The translations under genes were made by a program, and so were the position numbers. The notes below the pieces were generated by a model. The model made no database searches and had not been told where the DNA came from. It was given only the letters and a program-made list of their open reading frames with translations. A DNA stretch of 64,000 nt from Maribacter aquimaris (GTDB taxonomy: Bacteria > Bacteroidota > Bacteroidia > Flavobacteriales > Flavobacteriaceae): contig NZ_JABTCF010000015.1 in the NCBI RefSeq assembly GCF_014596745.1, positions 46,625 to 110,624 on the forward strand. The letters are read 5' to 3'. Within the stretch, counting starts at the first letter, position 1. Each line of letters begins with the position of its first letter. Below are positions 28,940-37,536 of this stretch, piece by piece.

Positions 28940-29004
28940 AATTTATCGGAATGAGCTATAAAAATAAGTTTCTCATAGCTTATTTTAATTTTTTGTTCAT
29001 CTAA

Positions 29005-29040
29005 TTAACTTTTCATTAATCCTTTTTAATTTTTGCTTAA
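29005..29040. promoter_or_regulatory. Operator-like array of four TTAA boxes with 10-11 bp period
   Basis: TTAA at 29005, 29016, 29026 and 29037, each followed by a pyrimidine-rich spacer (CTTTTCA, TCCTTT, TTTTTGC, TCCCATC). A fifth TTAA at 28985 lies 20 bp (two turns) upstream. Direct repeats with one-turn spacing are the usual target of OmpR/PhoB winged-helix dimers, and the nearest such regulator is the adjacent operon. Autoregulation is inferred. Confidence 0.55.
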
Positions 29041-29063
29041 TCCCATCCTATGCATCTTCGCTT

Positions 29064-29146
29064 TATATTAGCCCTGATTTAAGTTGAGTTAAATCCAAGA
29101 ATAAAAAGGGCCAGTCATTTTGGTAATATGATGGGCCCTTTTTATT
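29064..29146 (+). ncRNA. Candidate short transcript (about 70 nt) ending in a strong terminator
   Basis: TATATTAG at 29064-29071 resembles a Bacteroidota -7 box (one mismatch), about 24 bp downstream of the TTAA array. Transcription from about 29078 would end at the 13-bp perfect stem at 29100-29146. No open reading frame of useful length lies between. Purely predicted; no RNA family is recognised. Confidence 0.35.
29100..29146. terminator. Perfect 13-bp inverted repeat, terminator-like
   Basis: AATAAAAAGGGCC (29100-29112) and GGCCCTTTTTATT (29134-29146) around a 21-nt loop, with T-runs on both strands. No annotated gene ends here on either strand, which is why a short RNA is proposed. Confidence 0.75.
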
Positions 29147-29284
29147 TGAACTGATTCTGCAACTACTTAAGGGGCAAAGTCAATTCGGCCTTTTGTAATA
29201 TTCACAAAAAGACCATTTGGCAATTAAGGTAGTTTTATCATCACCATTGTGCAAACCAGTTTTAACAACCAAAAAACCACCAAA

Positions 29285-29740
29285 ATGAGATTAATTTACC
29301 TATTCATCAAAAAAAATATGATGCCTATCGCTATTGGTATTGTTTACCTATGGTTTGGGGCTTTAAAATTCTTCCCGGATATCAGTCCGGCCGAAGACTT
29401 GGCAAAAACCACCATATATGAACTGACTTTCGGACTGATTCCTTCCGAAACAACCATCCTCTTATTGGCTTTTTGGGAAATCACCATTGGCATACTACTT
29501 ATACTCAACGTCTACAAAAGCATGATTTACTGGGCGGCGATAATCCATATCACCCTAACATTCACCCCTTGGTTATTTTTCCCTTCGGAGGTGTTTCAGA
29601 ACAACTACTTCCAACTAACGCTTCTTGGACAATATATCGCTAAAAACATAGTTATTTTGGCCGCTTTGGTCGTGTTGCTCAAAGAGGAAAAAATAAAAAC
29701 AAAGGAAGCCAGTGTCATTTCCCAAAGGGATATATTCTGA
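29285..29740 (+). CDS. DoxX-like integral membrane protein
   Basis: 151 residues with four hydrophobic helices (about 10-28, 47-73, 79-97, 112-130), the DoxX/DUF417-like layout, including the early motif YLWFGALKFFPDISPAEDLA. The ATG at 29285 (MRLIYLFIKK) is preferred to an in-frame ATG 36 bp upstream that would add a polar stretch. Function unknown; DoxX proteins are associated with redox or sulfur metabolism in other bacteria. Convergent with PPK2, 2 bp between stops. Confidence 0.75.
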   Translation: MRLIYLFIKKNMMPIAIGIVYLWFGALKFFPDISPAEDLAKTTIYELTFGLIPSETTILLLAFWEITIGILLILNVYKSMIYWAAIIHITLTFTPWLFFPSEVFQNNYFQLTLLGQYIAKNIVILAALVVLLKEEKIKTKEASVISQRDIF

Positions 29741-29742
29741 TG

Positions 29743-30525
29743 TTATTTATATGGTATGGCCTTTAAAACATGACCAATAGCCTCTAGCCGTGCCTCTGTC
29801 TTTTTATCAGCTTTGATAATTATCCAAGGGGCATGTTCGGTATCCGTGTCCTGGAGCATTACTTGTTTGTACTTTGTATATTCATCCCAAAGATCTTGGG
29901 CTTTCTCGTCCACTGGGGACAATTTCCAACGTTTTAAGTCGCTCTTACGAATATCCTCAAAACGCTTTTCCTGTTCTTCCTTGGTGATAGAAAAATAAAA
30001 TTTGATCAAATAGGTGTCAGATGCGATGATCATTTTTTCAAAATCATTGACTTGGGACATGAACCTATCATATTGTTCTTGGTCACAAAAGCCATTAACC
30101 GGTTCGAGTACTGCCCTATTGTACCAACTACGGTCAAAAAACACGATTTTACCCGGCTTGGGCAATTTGTTCACATAGCGTTGAAAATACCACTGTCCTT
30201 CCTCGTCCTCCGTGGGCTTGTTAAGCGCGACAATCCTATAATACCTAGGGTTTATATGGGCTGCCATTCTACGTATGGCCCCTCCCTTACCTGCAGCATC
30301 CCTCCCCTCAAAGAGGATGACGATTTTTTTCCGATTTTCTATGGCCCATGCCTGAAGCTTCACCAGTTCGGCCTGTTGCTCCCGTAATTTAAGTTCATAT
30401 TTCACTTCGGCCAAGGTTCGCTCCAGGTCAATACGCTTATTACCAAACAAACTTTTTAAGCCTAGTTTAGAGTTGAGTAAAGCCAAATCTTCCTTTGAAA
30501 GTTCAATGTCTCGTATTTTCTTCAT
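29743..30525 (-). CDS. ppk2: Polyphosphate kinase 2 family protein (second of tandem pair)
   Basis: 260 residues from the ATG at 30525. Walker A GRDAAGKGG at 74-82 and the Walker B/lid segment FFDRSWYNRA at 129-138 identify class-I PPK2, which transfers phosphate between polyphosphate and nucleoside di/triphosphates. The ATG at 30525 lies 1 bp after the stop of the upstream paralogue (TAG-T-ATG), so translation is probably coupled. An in-frame ATG eight codons upstream would overlap that gene. Confidence 0.92.
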   Translation of the reverse strand: MKKIRDIELSKEDLALLNSKLGLKSLFGNKRIDLERTLAEVKYELKLREQQAELVKLQAWAIENRKKIVILFEGRDAAGKGGAIRRMAAHINPRYYRIVALNKPTEDEEGQWYFQRYVNKLPKPGKIVFFDRSWYNRAVLEPVNGFCDQEQYDRFMSQVNDFEKMIIASDTYLIKFYFSITKEEQEKRFEDIRKSDLKRWKLSPVDEKAQDLWDEYTKYKQVMLQDTDTEHAPWIIIKADKKTEARLEAIGHVLKAIPYK

Positions 30526-30526
30526 A

Positions 30527-31375
30527 CTATATATCAATTTGTTTGGCATTCCTGTAATAACGAAAAATGATGTTCGGATCGGGTTGAATCAAGTCTGGGA
30601 GTTGTCTTTTATCCGTATAATCGAACATAGAGAGTAAATAGCGCATACTCTCCAATCGGGCTGTTTTCTTGTCATTGGTTTTTACAATGATCCATGGGCT
30701 GAAATCGGTATGTGTCTTGGTGAACATTTGTTCCTTATAAAAAGTATAATCATCCCAGAGTTTTTGCCCCATCCGATCGACCGGACTAAATTTCCATTGC
30801 TTCAGGGGGTTCTTAAGTCGGGCATTGAATCTTTTACTTTGAACCTCTTTGGAGATGGAAAACCAAAATTTTATGATAATAACACCATCCTCATACAACA
30901 TATGTTCAAACTCGGGCACTTGCACCATAAATTGGTTGTATTGATCTTTGGAACAAAACCCCATCACCGGTTCTACAACCGCCCGGTTGTACCAACTACG
31001 GTCAAAAAAGACAATTTCCCCAGGATTGGGCAATTCTTTGATATACCTTCTAAAATACCATTGCCCCCTTTCGTTATCAGTTGGTTTTGAAAGCGCCACA
31101 ACACGAGAGGAACGAGGATTCAAATGTTCCCTGAACCGTTTGATCGAACCTCCTTTTCCGGCGGCATCACGACCTTCAAAAAGTACGGCTACCCTTAACT
31201 GCTTCTGGGTAATCCATTGTTGCAGGTTCACCAACTCACTTTGAAGCTTGGCCAGTTCTATTTCATACTTGGCATTTCTTACAACATTGTCGATGTCAAT
31301 CCCTTTATTCTTTGCAATGGCTATCAAGTCTTTTCTTGTCTTGGCCGACTGTAAGTCTTCTGCGGTAAATTTCAT
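30527..31375 (-). CDS. ppk2: Polyphosphate kinase 2 family protein (first of tandem pair)
   Basis: 282 residues from the ATG at 31375 (MKFTAEDLQS), chosen because the class-I PPK2 homology begins there. An upstream ATG at 31435 would add an unrelated 20-residue tail. Walker A GRDAAGKGG is at 68-76, and the FFDRSWYNRA motif is present. Clearly a paralogue of the following gene and likely cotranscribed. C-terminal residues after YTDKRQLPDLIQPDP extend beyond the paralogue. Confidence 0.92.
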   Translation of the reverse strand: MKFTAEDLQSAKTRKDLIAIAKNKGIDIDNVVRNAKYEIELAKLQSELVNLQQWITQKQLRVAVLFEGRDAAGKGGSIKRFREHLNPRSSRVVALSKPTDNERGQWYFRRYIKELPNPGEIVFFDRSWYNRAVVEPVMGFCSKDQYNQFMVQVPEFEHMLYEDGVIIIKFWFSISKEVQSKRFNARLKNPLKQWKFSPVDRMGQKLWDDYTFYKEQMFTKTHTDFSPWIIVKTNDKKTARLESMRYLLSMFDYTDKRQLPDLIQPDPNIIFRYYRNAKQIDI

Positions 31376-31481
31376 GTAAGCTGATCCTATTTTTAAATAC
31401 AGATTTGGTCCAATCAACGAATGTTTTAAAGTCAAGTTATGACCAACTGTATTCGGGTTAATGAATGAAGTGGAATTCGAA

Positions 31482-32072
31482 TTAATTAAAAGGGCCGATC
31501 ATAATATGGGCCCTGTGGGTACCTGGATCCATTAACCACGGCATCCCCTTTGCATGTGGTTTTATGGGCAAGCCCGTTTCTTCCGGAGTGGCGAACGGCG
31601 TATAGATCACATACCGGAACTGGCCATCCTTGAGCAATCCTGTGGTTTTGTCATAGTTTTCATCCTTTCCAAAATAGATATAGGTCATACTGGGCACCTT
31701 TGGCATCGGAATTTTTCCTGAAGCCACCTCCGCTCCACGGATTTCACGTTTTTCTTTGGTGTTTTTTCCTTCGAGCGCAAGTTCACGGCCTCTAGCCATA
31801 AAAGGTTCCAGTTTTTTGGAATAACAGGAAACACTGATGCCTTCCTTATTGGGATCATCCCCAATACAAACAAGATTATTCGTCCCTTCCCGCAATACAA
31901 CCATTTCGCCCGAGGCATTGTAACCATATACCATGGCAGCATCCCTATCTTCCTCTGGAGCAGGGAGTACAGCGGTTTGTATTTGAATTTCAACAGGTGG
32001 TATTTCTTTTTTTTCCTGGGCAAAAATCCCAACGGAAATCAAAGACAAAAGAAAAGAGACAGATTTTATCAT
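31482..32072 (-). CDS. Exported protein of unknown function
   Basis: 196 residues with a cleavable signal peptide (MIKSVSFLLSLISVGIFAQ). The mature part is hydrophilic with an acidic/proline-rich start (EIPPVEIQIQ, LPAPEEDRDAAMVYG). Two cysteines (LVCIGDD, ISVSCYS) may form a disulfide. The C-terminal segment has a WLMDPGTHRAHIMIG motif. I recognise no family with confidence. Transcribed alone on the minus strand, 74 bp after the FAH-family gene. Confidence 0.7.
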   Translation of the reverse strand: MIKSVSFLLSLISVGIFAQEKKEIPPVEIQIQTAVLPAPEEDRDAAMVYGYNASGEMVVLREGTNNLVCIGDDPNKEGISVSCYSKKLEPFMARGRELALEGKNTKEKREIRGAEVASGKIPMPKVPSMTYIYFGKDENYDKTTGLLKDGQFRYVIYTPFATPEETGLPIKPHAKGMPWLMDPGTHRAHIMIGPFN

Positions 32073-32146
32073 AAGAAATTGTTTTTCTTAAAGATAATAA
32101 TCTGTCCCTTAATTCGGTAATTTAAGATTTAAAAATCTTTTAAGCC

Positions 32147-32761
32147 TTATTTCACTTTGGTAGTGAACATTTTTTGGCCTTCTAAATATCCGACCATTTC
32201 ATCCCCGGAATTCACCTTGCCAGCACCCTTGGAAGGCGTACCTGTCAAAACAACATCACCAGGATTCAAGGTCATTATACCAGCGACATAGGCAATTAAT
32301 TTTTCTACACTGGTAATCATTAGGCCACTATTGCCTTTTTGGGTCTCAACACCGTTAACACGCATTGAAAAATCAATGTTCGTAATATCCGGAAATTGTG
32401 TTAAGGGTAAAAATTCGGAAATAGGTGTAGCCCCATCAAAACCTTTAGCCAAAGCCCATGGCCCTTTATTGGGTTCACGACTTTGCTTTAAAACATCCTT
32501 GGCGGTTAAGTCATTGGCAAGTGCAACGGCATCAATATATGACAACGCTTCCCCTTCCGAGACATTCTTACAGGTTTTCCCTATTCTATACGCCAATTCC
32601 ACCTCATACCAAACATCATTGGAAAAAGCGGGCAGTTCCAAATCCGCATCATTTTCCAAAAGGGATGTATCCGGTTTGGTGAAAATTATAGGAACGACCT
32701 CCTCTTTGGGCATTTCACTTAGATCATTTACATAATTTTTTCCTATTGCTATTATTTTCAT
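32147..32761 (-). CDS. Fumarylacetoacetate hydrolase family protein
   Basis: 204 residues, the short FAHD1-like form with oxaloacetate decarboxylase, acylpyruvase or isomerase activity in known members. Metal-binding acidic residues appear in WYEVELAYRIGK and ALANDLTAKD; the C-terminal PGDVVLTGTPSKGAG is the family signature. Located 17 bp downstream of valS on the same strand, probably cotranscribed. Substrate not predictable. Confidence 0.9.
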   Translation of the reverse strand: MKIIAIGKNYVNDLSEMPKEEVVPIIFTKPDTSLLENDADLELPAFSNDVWYEVELAYRIGKTCKNVSEGEALSYIDAVALANDLTAKDVLKQSREPNKGPWALAKGFDGATPISEFLPLTQFPDITNIDFSMRVNGVETQKGNSGLMITSVEKLIAYVAGIMTLNPGDVVLTGTPSKGAGKVNSGDEMVGYLEGQKMFTTKVK

Positions 32762-32778
32762 GATTCTTATGTTGTTTA

Positions 32779-35409
32779 CTATTTCAAACTTGCCAAACTT
32801 TTTTCCAGGGTCGTTATCTTAGCCTCGGCATCAGCTTGTTTTTTACGTTCAATGGCGATGACCTGTTCTGGGGCATTGTTTACAAAACGCTCATTCGAAA
32901 GCTTCTTCTGTACGGACTGTAAAAATCCTTTCGTATACTTTAACTCTTCCTCTATCTTTATTTTTTCGGCCTCAATATCAACCGCCCCGCTGATGGGAAT
33001 AAAATATTCGTTGCTTTTTACCCGGAAGGTCAATGCGCCTTCCACAGCATTATCAACATAGGAAATGGCGGATACATTGGTCAATTTTTTAATTACAGCA
33101 TCCCAGTCGTCCCCAGTGTTACCCGCATTCAAGACCAACAGCTCCAAACTTTCCTTCATGGGTATATTCTTATCCTTTCGAATGGTACGTATACCGGATA
33201 TGACCTCAGCGGCGAATTCAAACTGCCCTATCAACGTTTCATCCACTTTCCCCACTTTTGGCCATTGTGCAATTACCAAAGCTTCTTGGGGCGAACGCTC
33301 CGCGATGTGCTGCCAAACCTCTTCGGTAAGGAAAGGCATAAAAGGATGCAACAATTTCAGGTTGTTTTCAAAAATCCCGATAACCTCGTCAAAGGTTTTC
33401 TTGTCGATGGGTTGTTGATAAGCCGGCTTAATGATCTCGAGCAACCAAGAACTATAGTCATCCCAGATTAGCTTATAGGTTGCCATCAAGGCATCGGAAA
33501 TACGATATTTACTGAAATGGTCCTCAATTTCGGCCAATGTTTGGTTGAATTTGGCCTTATACCAAGCGATACCCAGTGAAGATGCTTCCGGTTGTGGGAT
33601 ATCCGTAACTTCCCATCCTTTAAGCAATCGGAAACCATTCCAAATCTTATTGGCGAAGTTTTTACCCTGTTGGCAAAGGTCTTCATCGAACAACAGGTCG
33701 TTACCGGCGGCAGAACTCAATAACAGCCCTACACGAACCCCATCGGCACCATAATTTTCTATTAATTTTAAGGCATCGGGCGAATTACCTAAGGATTTTG
33801 ACATTTTCCGCCTTTGCTTATCCCGGACGATTCCCGTAAAATAAACATTGTCAAAGGGTTTTTCATCCCGGTATTCATAACCCGCGATAATCATTCTGGC
33901 AACCCAGAAGAAAATAATGTCAGGACCCGTAACCAAGTCATTGGTGGGATAATAATAATTGATGTCCTCATTATCTGGCTCCAAAATGCCATTGAAAACC
34001 GTCATCGGCCACAACCATGAGGAAAACCAAGTATCGACAACGTCCTCGTCCTGTCGTAGGTCATCCAATCCCAGATTGGGGTTGTTTGATTTGGCCCGGG
34101 CCTTTTCCAATGCCCCGTCCTTTGATTCGGCCACCACAAAATCATTCTGACCATCACCGAAATAATAGGCGGGTATCTGCTGTCCCCACCATAATTGTCG
34201 GGAAATGTTCCAGTCCCTGATATTCTCCATCCAGTGGCGATAGGTGTTTTCAAATTTTTTCGGAAAGAAATTAATCTCATCGCTTTCCAAAACGGATTTG
34301 ATGGCCGGCTTTACCAAATCCTCCATTTTCAAGAACCATTGTTCTGACAAACGGGGTTCAATAACAGCCCTGGTCCTTTCAGAAGTACCCACCTTATTGA
34401 TATAGTTCTCGGTCTTTACCAAAAAGCCCTTTTCCTCAAGTTCTTTCTTTATTTCCTTACGAACCAAAAATCGATCCTTGCCTTGGTAATGCAACCCAAA
34501 ACTGTTCATGGTGGCATCGGCATTGAATATGTCAATGGTTTCCAAATCGTGTTTCTCTCCCAATGCCTTGTCGTTGATATCATGGGCCGGGGTAACCTTT
34601 AGACAACCTGTACCAAATTCAATATCAACATACTCATCCTCGATAATAGGTATTGTCCGGTTACAGATAGGCACAATGGCTTTTTTCCCTTTGAGATGGG
34701 AATAACGCTCATCGTTCGGGTTGATACAGATGGCCGTATCGCCCAATATGGTCTCTGGTCGCGTTGTAGCAATGATCACTCTTTCATCCGACCCTTCTAT
34801 CGGGTACGACAAATAATACAACAACCCTTGTTTTTCTTCATAAACAACCTCCTCATCAGATAAGGTCGTTTGCGCCTCTGGATCCCAATTCACCATACGG
34901 TACCCCCTATAGATCAACCCCTTATTGAACAAGTCGACAAATACCTTTATGACTGAGGCCGACATGGTATCATCCATGGTGAAAGCGGTACGCTCCCAAT
35001 CACAGGAACATCCCAATTTCTTCAATTGTTCCAGGATGACACCGCCATATTCATGGGTCCAATCCCATGCATGTTTTAAGAACTCATCCCTAGAAAGATC
35101 CGCTTTATTGATACCCTGTTCCTTAAGTTTCGCCACCACTTTAGCTTCCGTGGCAATAGACGCATGGTCGGTACCGGGCACCCAACAGGCATTTTTACCT
35201 TGTAAGCGGGCCCTACGGATCAAAACATCCTGCAAGGTATTGTTGAGCATATGGCCCATATGCAGTATTCCTGTAACGTTGGGTGGCGGAATTACAATGC
35301 TGTACGACTCCCGATGATCAGGGGTTGAATGAAAATAATCGTGTTTCATCCAGTAGTCATACCAACGGTTTTCTACCTTTTGGGGCTCATATTTTGAAGG
35401 GATATCCAT
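32779..35409 (-). CDS. valS: Valyl-tRNA synthetase
   Basis: 876 residues, class I synthetase. HIGH-type motif LHMGH at about 50-53, KMSKS at about 535-539, CP1 editing domain in between ([27 protein letters not shown]), anticodon-binding helical domain and a C-terminal coiled coil ([18 protein letters not shown]). Start ATG at 35409. Length and motif order are normal. Confidence 0.98.
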   Translation of the reverse strand: MDIPSKYEPQKVENRWYDYWMKHDYFHSTPDHRESYSIVIPPPNVTGILHMGHMLNNTLQDVLIRRARLQGKNACWVPGTDHASIATEAKVVAKLKEQGINKADLSRDEFLKHAWDWTHEYGGVILEQLKKLGCSCDWERTAFTMDDTMSASVIKVFVDLFNKGLIYRGYRMVNWDPEAQTTLSDEEVVYEEKQGLLYYLSYPIEGSDERVIIATTRPETILGDTAICINPNDERYSHLKGKKAIVPICNRTIPIIEDEYVDIEFGTGCLKVTPAHDINDKALGEKHDLETIDIFNADATMNSFGLHYQGKDRFLVRKEIKKELEEKGFLVKTENYINKVGTSERTRAVIEPRLSEQWFLKMEDLVKPAIKSVLESDEINFFPKKFENTYRHWMENIRDWNISRQLWWGQQIPAYYFGDGQNDFVVAESKDGALEKARAKSNNPNLGLDDLRQDEDVVDTWFSSWLWPMTVFNGILEPDNEDINYYYPTNDLVTGPDIIFFWVARMIIAGYEYRDEKPFDNVYFTGIVRDKQRRKMSKSLGNSPDALKLIENYGADGVRVGLLLSSAAGNDLLFDEDLCQQGKNFANKIWNGFRLLKGWEVTDIPQPEASSLGIAWYKAKFNQTLAEIEDHFSKYRISDALMATYKLIWDDYSSWLLEIIKPAYQQPIDKKTFDEVIGIFENNLKLLHPFMPFLTEEVWQHIAERSPQEALVIAQWPKVGKVDETLIGQFEFAAEVISGIRTIRKDKNIPMKESLELLVLNAGNTGDDWDAVIKKLTNVSAISYVDNAVEGALTFRVKSNEYFIPISGAVDIEAEKIKIEEELKYTKGFLQSVQKKLSNERFVNNAPEQVIAIERKKQADAEAKITTLEKSLASLK

Positions 35410-35556
35410 TTTTTGGAACAGTTTTTGTTTATGATTGTATCGGTGACGAAAAAATAAACCTGTAAAGTTATGTTAAATATTCATTTCACAGGCTTTTTGA
35501 CCCAATATTAAATACGAAACAAAAATAAGTAACGTTAGTATATAACAAAAAGAATT

Positions 35557-35586
35557 TTGGACGTTCATTTAAAAAGATTAATTTTG
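35557..35586 (+). promoter_or_regulatory. Consensus Bacteroidota promoter
   Basis: TTG at 35557-35559, a 19-bp spacer, and TAATTTTG at 35579-35586: full match to the TTG / TAnnTTTG consensus with ideal spacing. Predicted start about 35593, leader about 15 nt before the DUF1573 gene. Confidence 0.75.
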
Positions 35587-35607
35587 AAATTCACCCAAAA
35601 CTAAATA

Positions 35608-35994
35608 ATGATGAAAAAAATAGTACTTGTATTATTTGTAGGACTATTGGGATTTAGCCTTACTGCCCAGGAAACTGGAGCGAAAATTAAGTTTAAAACC
35701 GAAACTGTTGACTATGGTCAGATAACTAAAGGTAGTGATGGTGTACGTGTATTCGAATTTACAAACACTGGGGATGCCCCATTGATAATCAGCAAGGTTA
35801 GTTCTAGCTGCGGATGTACAATTCCCAAGAAGCCAGACGGACCCATTTTACCAGGAAAGACCGGTCATATCCAAGTAAAATATGATACAAACCGTGTTGG
35901 TCCTATCAGAAAAGCGATTACGGTTATCTCCAATGCGGATACCCCTACAAAGGTCTTAAAGATAAAAGGAGAAATTAAGGCCGCTACCAAGTAG
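35608..35994 (+). CDS. Exported DUF1573 domain protein
   Basis: 128 residues. Signal peptide 1-20 (MMKKIVLVLFVGLLGFSLTAQ), then one Ig-like DUF1573 domain with the family marks VRVFEFTNTGDAPL, SSSCGCT and YDTNRVGPIRK. These abundant Bacteroidota envelope proteins have no established function. Met1 and Met2 are both possible starts. Good promoter at 35557 and a strong terminator at 36018 define a monocistronic unit. Confidence 0.9.
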   Translation: MMKKIVLVLFVGLLGFSLTAQETGAKIKFKTETVDYGQITKGSDGVRVFEFTNTGDAPLIISKVSSSCGCTIPKKPDGPILPGKTGHIQVKYDTNRVGPIRKAITVISNADTPTKVLKIKGEIKAATK

Positions 35995-36017
35995 TACGGC
36001 ACAAAAAATATTTTAAG

Positions 36018-36056
36018 AAACCCTGATTAAGTAAATGAACGTAATCAGGGTTTTTT
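36018..36056. terminator. Bidirectional terminator between convergent genes
   Basis: AAACCCTGATTA (36018-36029) pairs perfectly with TAATCAGGGTTT (36042-36053), loop 12 nt, followed by T-runs on the plus strand and A-runs upstream for the minus strand. The stop codon of the minus-strand aspartyl protease gene (36045-36047) lies inside the stem. Confidence 0.85.
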
Positions 36057-37385
36057 ATGTTTGAACAGGTCCTCAAGAACAAATGAGAACAACAGGTCCC
36101 TATTATACCTTTCTATGAGCACCTTTACTTTTTTACCTTGCTTCTCATCCAGCATTTGCATAATTTCCTGAATCTTATACTTATGAATGCTCTTTCCATT
36201 GACGGCAAGTATGATATCGCCCTCTTTGAGTCCTGCCGTTTCGGCCGGGCTACCTGCCCGAATACCAGAAACCACAATTTCGGGCACCAGACTCAACCGG
36301 GTTTGACCCTCAAATAAAATCTGGACATTCCCAAATGAACCTTCCTTGGTCTTTACCACCCCGCGCCCATCGGAAATACGATCGGACACCATTCTCACCC
36401 CATCGTGTTGCAGTGTAATCCCACTTAAATTATAATGAAACGGTGATTTGAACATACTGTTCTTCCTAAGGGTCACTTGACTTCTGGGATAATCAAAAAC
36501 AATATTGAATCGCTTTAGCACCTCTCCACCGACACTTCCGTCCCTATTCGCAAAATTCTTGATGGCCATAAAAGAACGTATATCGGGAAATGCGGCCTTG
36601 GCATTGAATAGTTCAAAACTACCAATCCGGATATTGTTCACCTTGGTACGTTTTCCAAAAATATCCCCATTCAAGCCTTTGCCCAGATAATCATCGTAAT
36701 GTTCGGTGGGTATCCCTATTTCCTCATCCTCAAAAAGCCAGATGGCATCGGTACTCCCGGTATCGACCAATAAATGGACAGGGATGCTATCGGAATCGCC
36801 GATATCAACATCGGCATCGAGGTAGGCCTTCTTTCTATGAAGGGTCAAAGGTAACGTCTCTGCCTTTTTACTGCGCCGATACACATACTGTTCAGGGTCA
36901 TAAAACTTTATGGTCTTCGATCCGTAATTGATATCCACCACAAAATCCCGGAAAAGATCATAGCCAATGATACCGTGTACGGGAATCCCCAAACTGGTTG
37001 AAAAATTCAAACTTTTATCTATCACCACATAAAGCAGCTGTTCCCGATTGATGATATTCTTCAATTTAAAGGAATTACCACGGGAACTCAGTGCCTTTAT
37101 CGATTCCCCTTCACCCAATCCCTTGATCTTTATTTCGGATACGTTGTTGATCTGAATGGAATCTTGATCGGTAATATTAAAAAGAATAGGCTGGCTTACA
37201 CCGGTATCCAACATAAACGACAGTTCGGTACCATTTACCTCAATGGGCAGGATAATGAGATTGTTTACGAGTTGGAATTTGATCTTTTGGAATTTCTGGC
37301 CATTGGGCAATTCATAGGATTGCGCTGTTCCCAATACGGGAAAACACCATAGCAACATCCCAAAAAAAGCCTTCCAGTTTTTCAA
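36045..37385 (-). CDS. Exported retropepsin-like aspartyl protease with C-terminal PDZ domain
   Basis: 446 residues. Signal peptide MKNWKAFFGMLLWCFPVLGTAQ from a TTG start at 37385; an in-frame stop lies just upstream and the overlapping ATG at 37402 is in another frame. Two aspartyl protease motifs, MLDTGVSQPI (about 57-66) and LVDTGSTDAIW (about 206-216), give a full bilobal enzyme. A PDZ domain occupies about 345-440 (GSPAETAGLKEGDIILAVNG). Probably a periplasmic protease; the substrate is unknown. Confidence 0.88.
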   Translation of the reverse strand: MKNWKAFFGMLLWCFPVLGTAQSYELPNGQKFQKIKFQLVNNLIILPIEVNGTELSFMLDTGVSQPILFNITDQDSIQINNVSEIKIKGLGEGESIKALSSRGNSFKLKNIINREQLLYVVIDKSLNFSTSLGIPVHGIIGYDLFRDFVVDINYGSKTIKFYDPEQYVYRRSKKAETLPLTLHRKKAYLDADVDIGDSDSIPVHLLVDTGSTDAIWLFEDEEIGIPTEHYDDYLGKGLNGDIFGKRTKVNNIRIGSFELFNAKAAFPDIRSFMAIKNFANRDGSVGGEVLKRFNIVFDYPRSQVTLRKNSMFKSPFHYNLSGITLQHDGVRMVSDRISDGRGVVKTKEGSFGNVQILFEGQTRLSLVPEIVVSGIRAGSPAETAGLKEGDIILAVNGKSIHKYKIQEIMQMLDEKQGKKVKVLIERYNRDLLFSFVLEDLFKHKKP

Positions 37386-37483
37386 AATTATATCGCTTCA
37401 TGATTAATCCTCATTAAGTTACATAAAATAACCAATAACTCTCTGTTTTTTAACATATTATAAAGGCATGAAATAAACACGGC

Positions 37484-37491
37484 TACTTTTG
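37484..37491 (+). promoter_or_regulatory. Promoter -7 box for the aminotransferase-murB operon
   Basis: TACTTTTG fits TAnnTTTG; it lies 46 bp before the aminotransferase ATG, giving a leader of about 40 nt. Confidence 0.4.
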
Positions 37492-37536
37492 TTTTCTCCA
37501 TAATGATTTCTCATTTTTGTTTAAAATTTAGATCAT

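Noticed and set aside
37381..37402. Possible frameshifted ATG start for the aspartyl protease (ATGAAGCGATATAAT)
   Set aside because: It is out of frame with the signal peptide; the TTG at 37385 gives a good signal peptide and an in-frame stop lies directly upstream, so no frameshift is needed.
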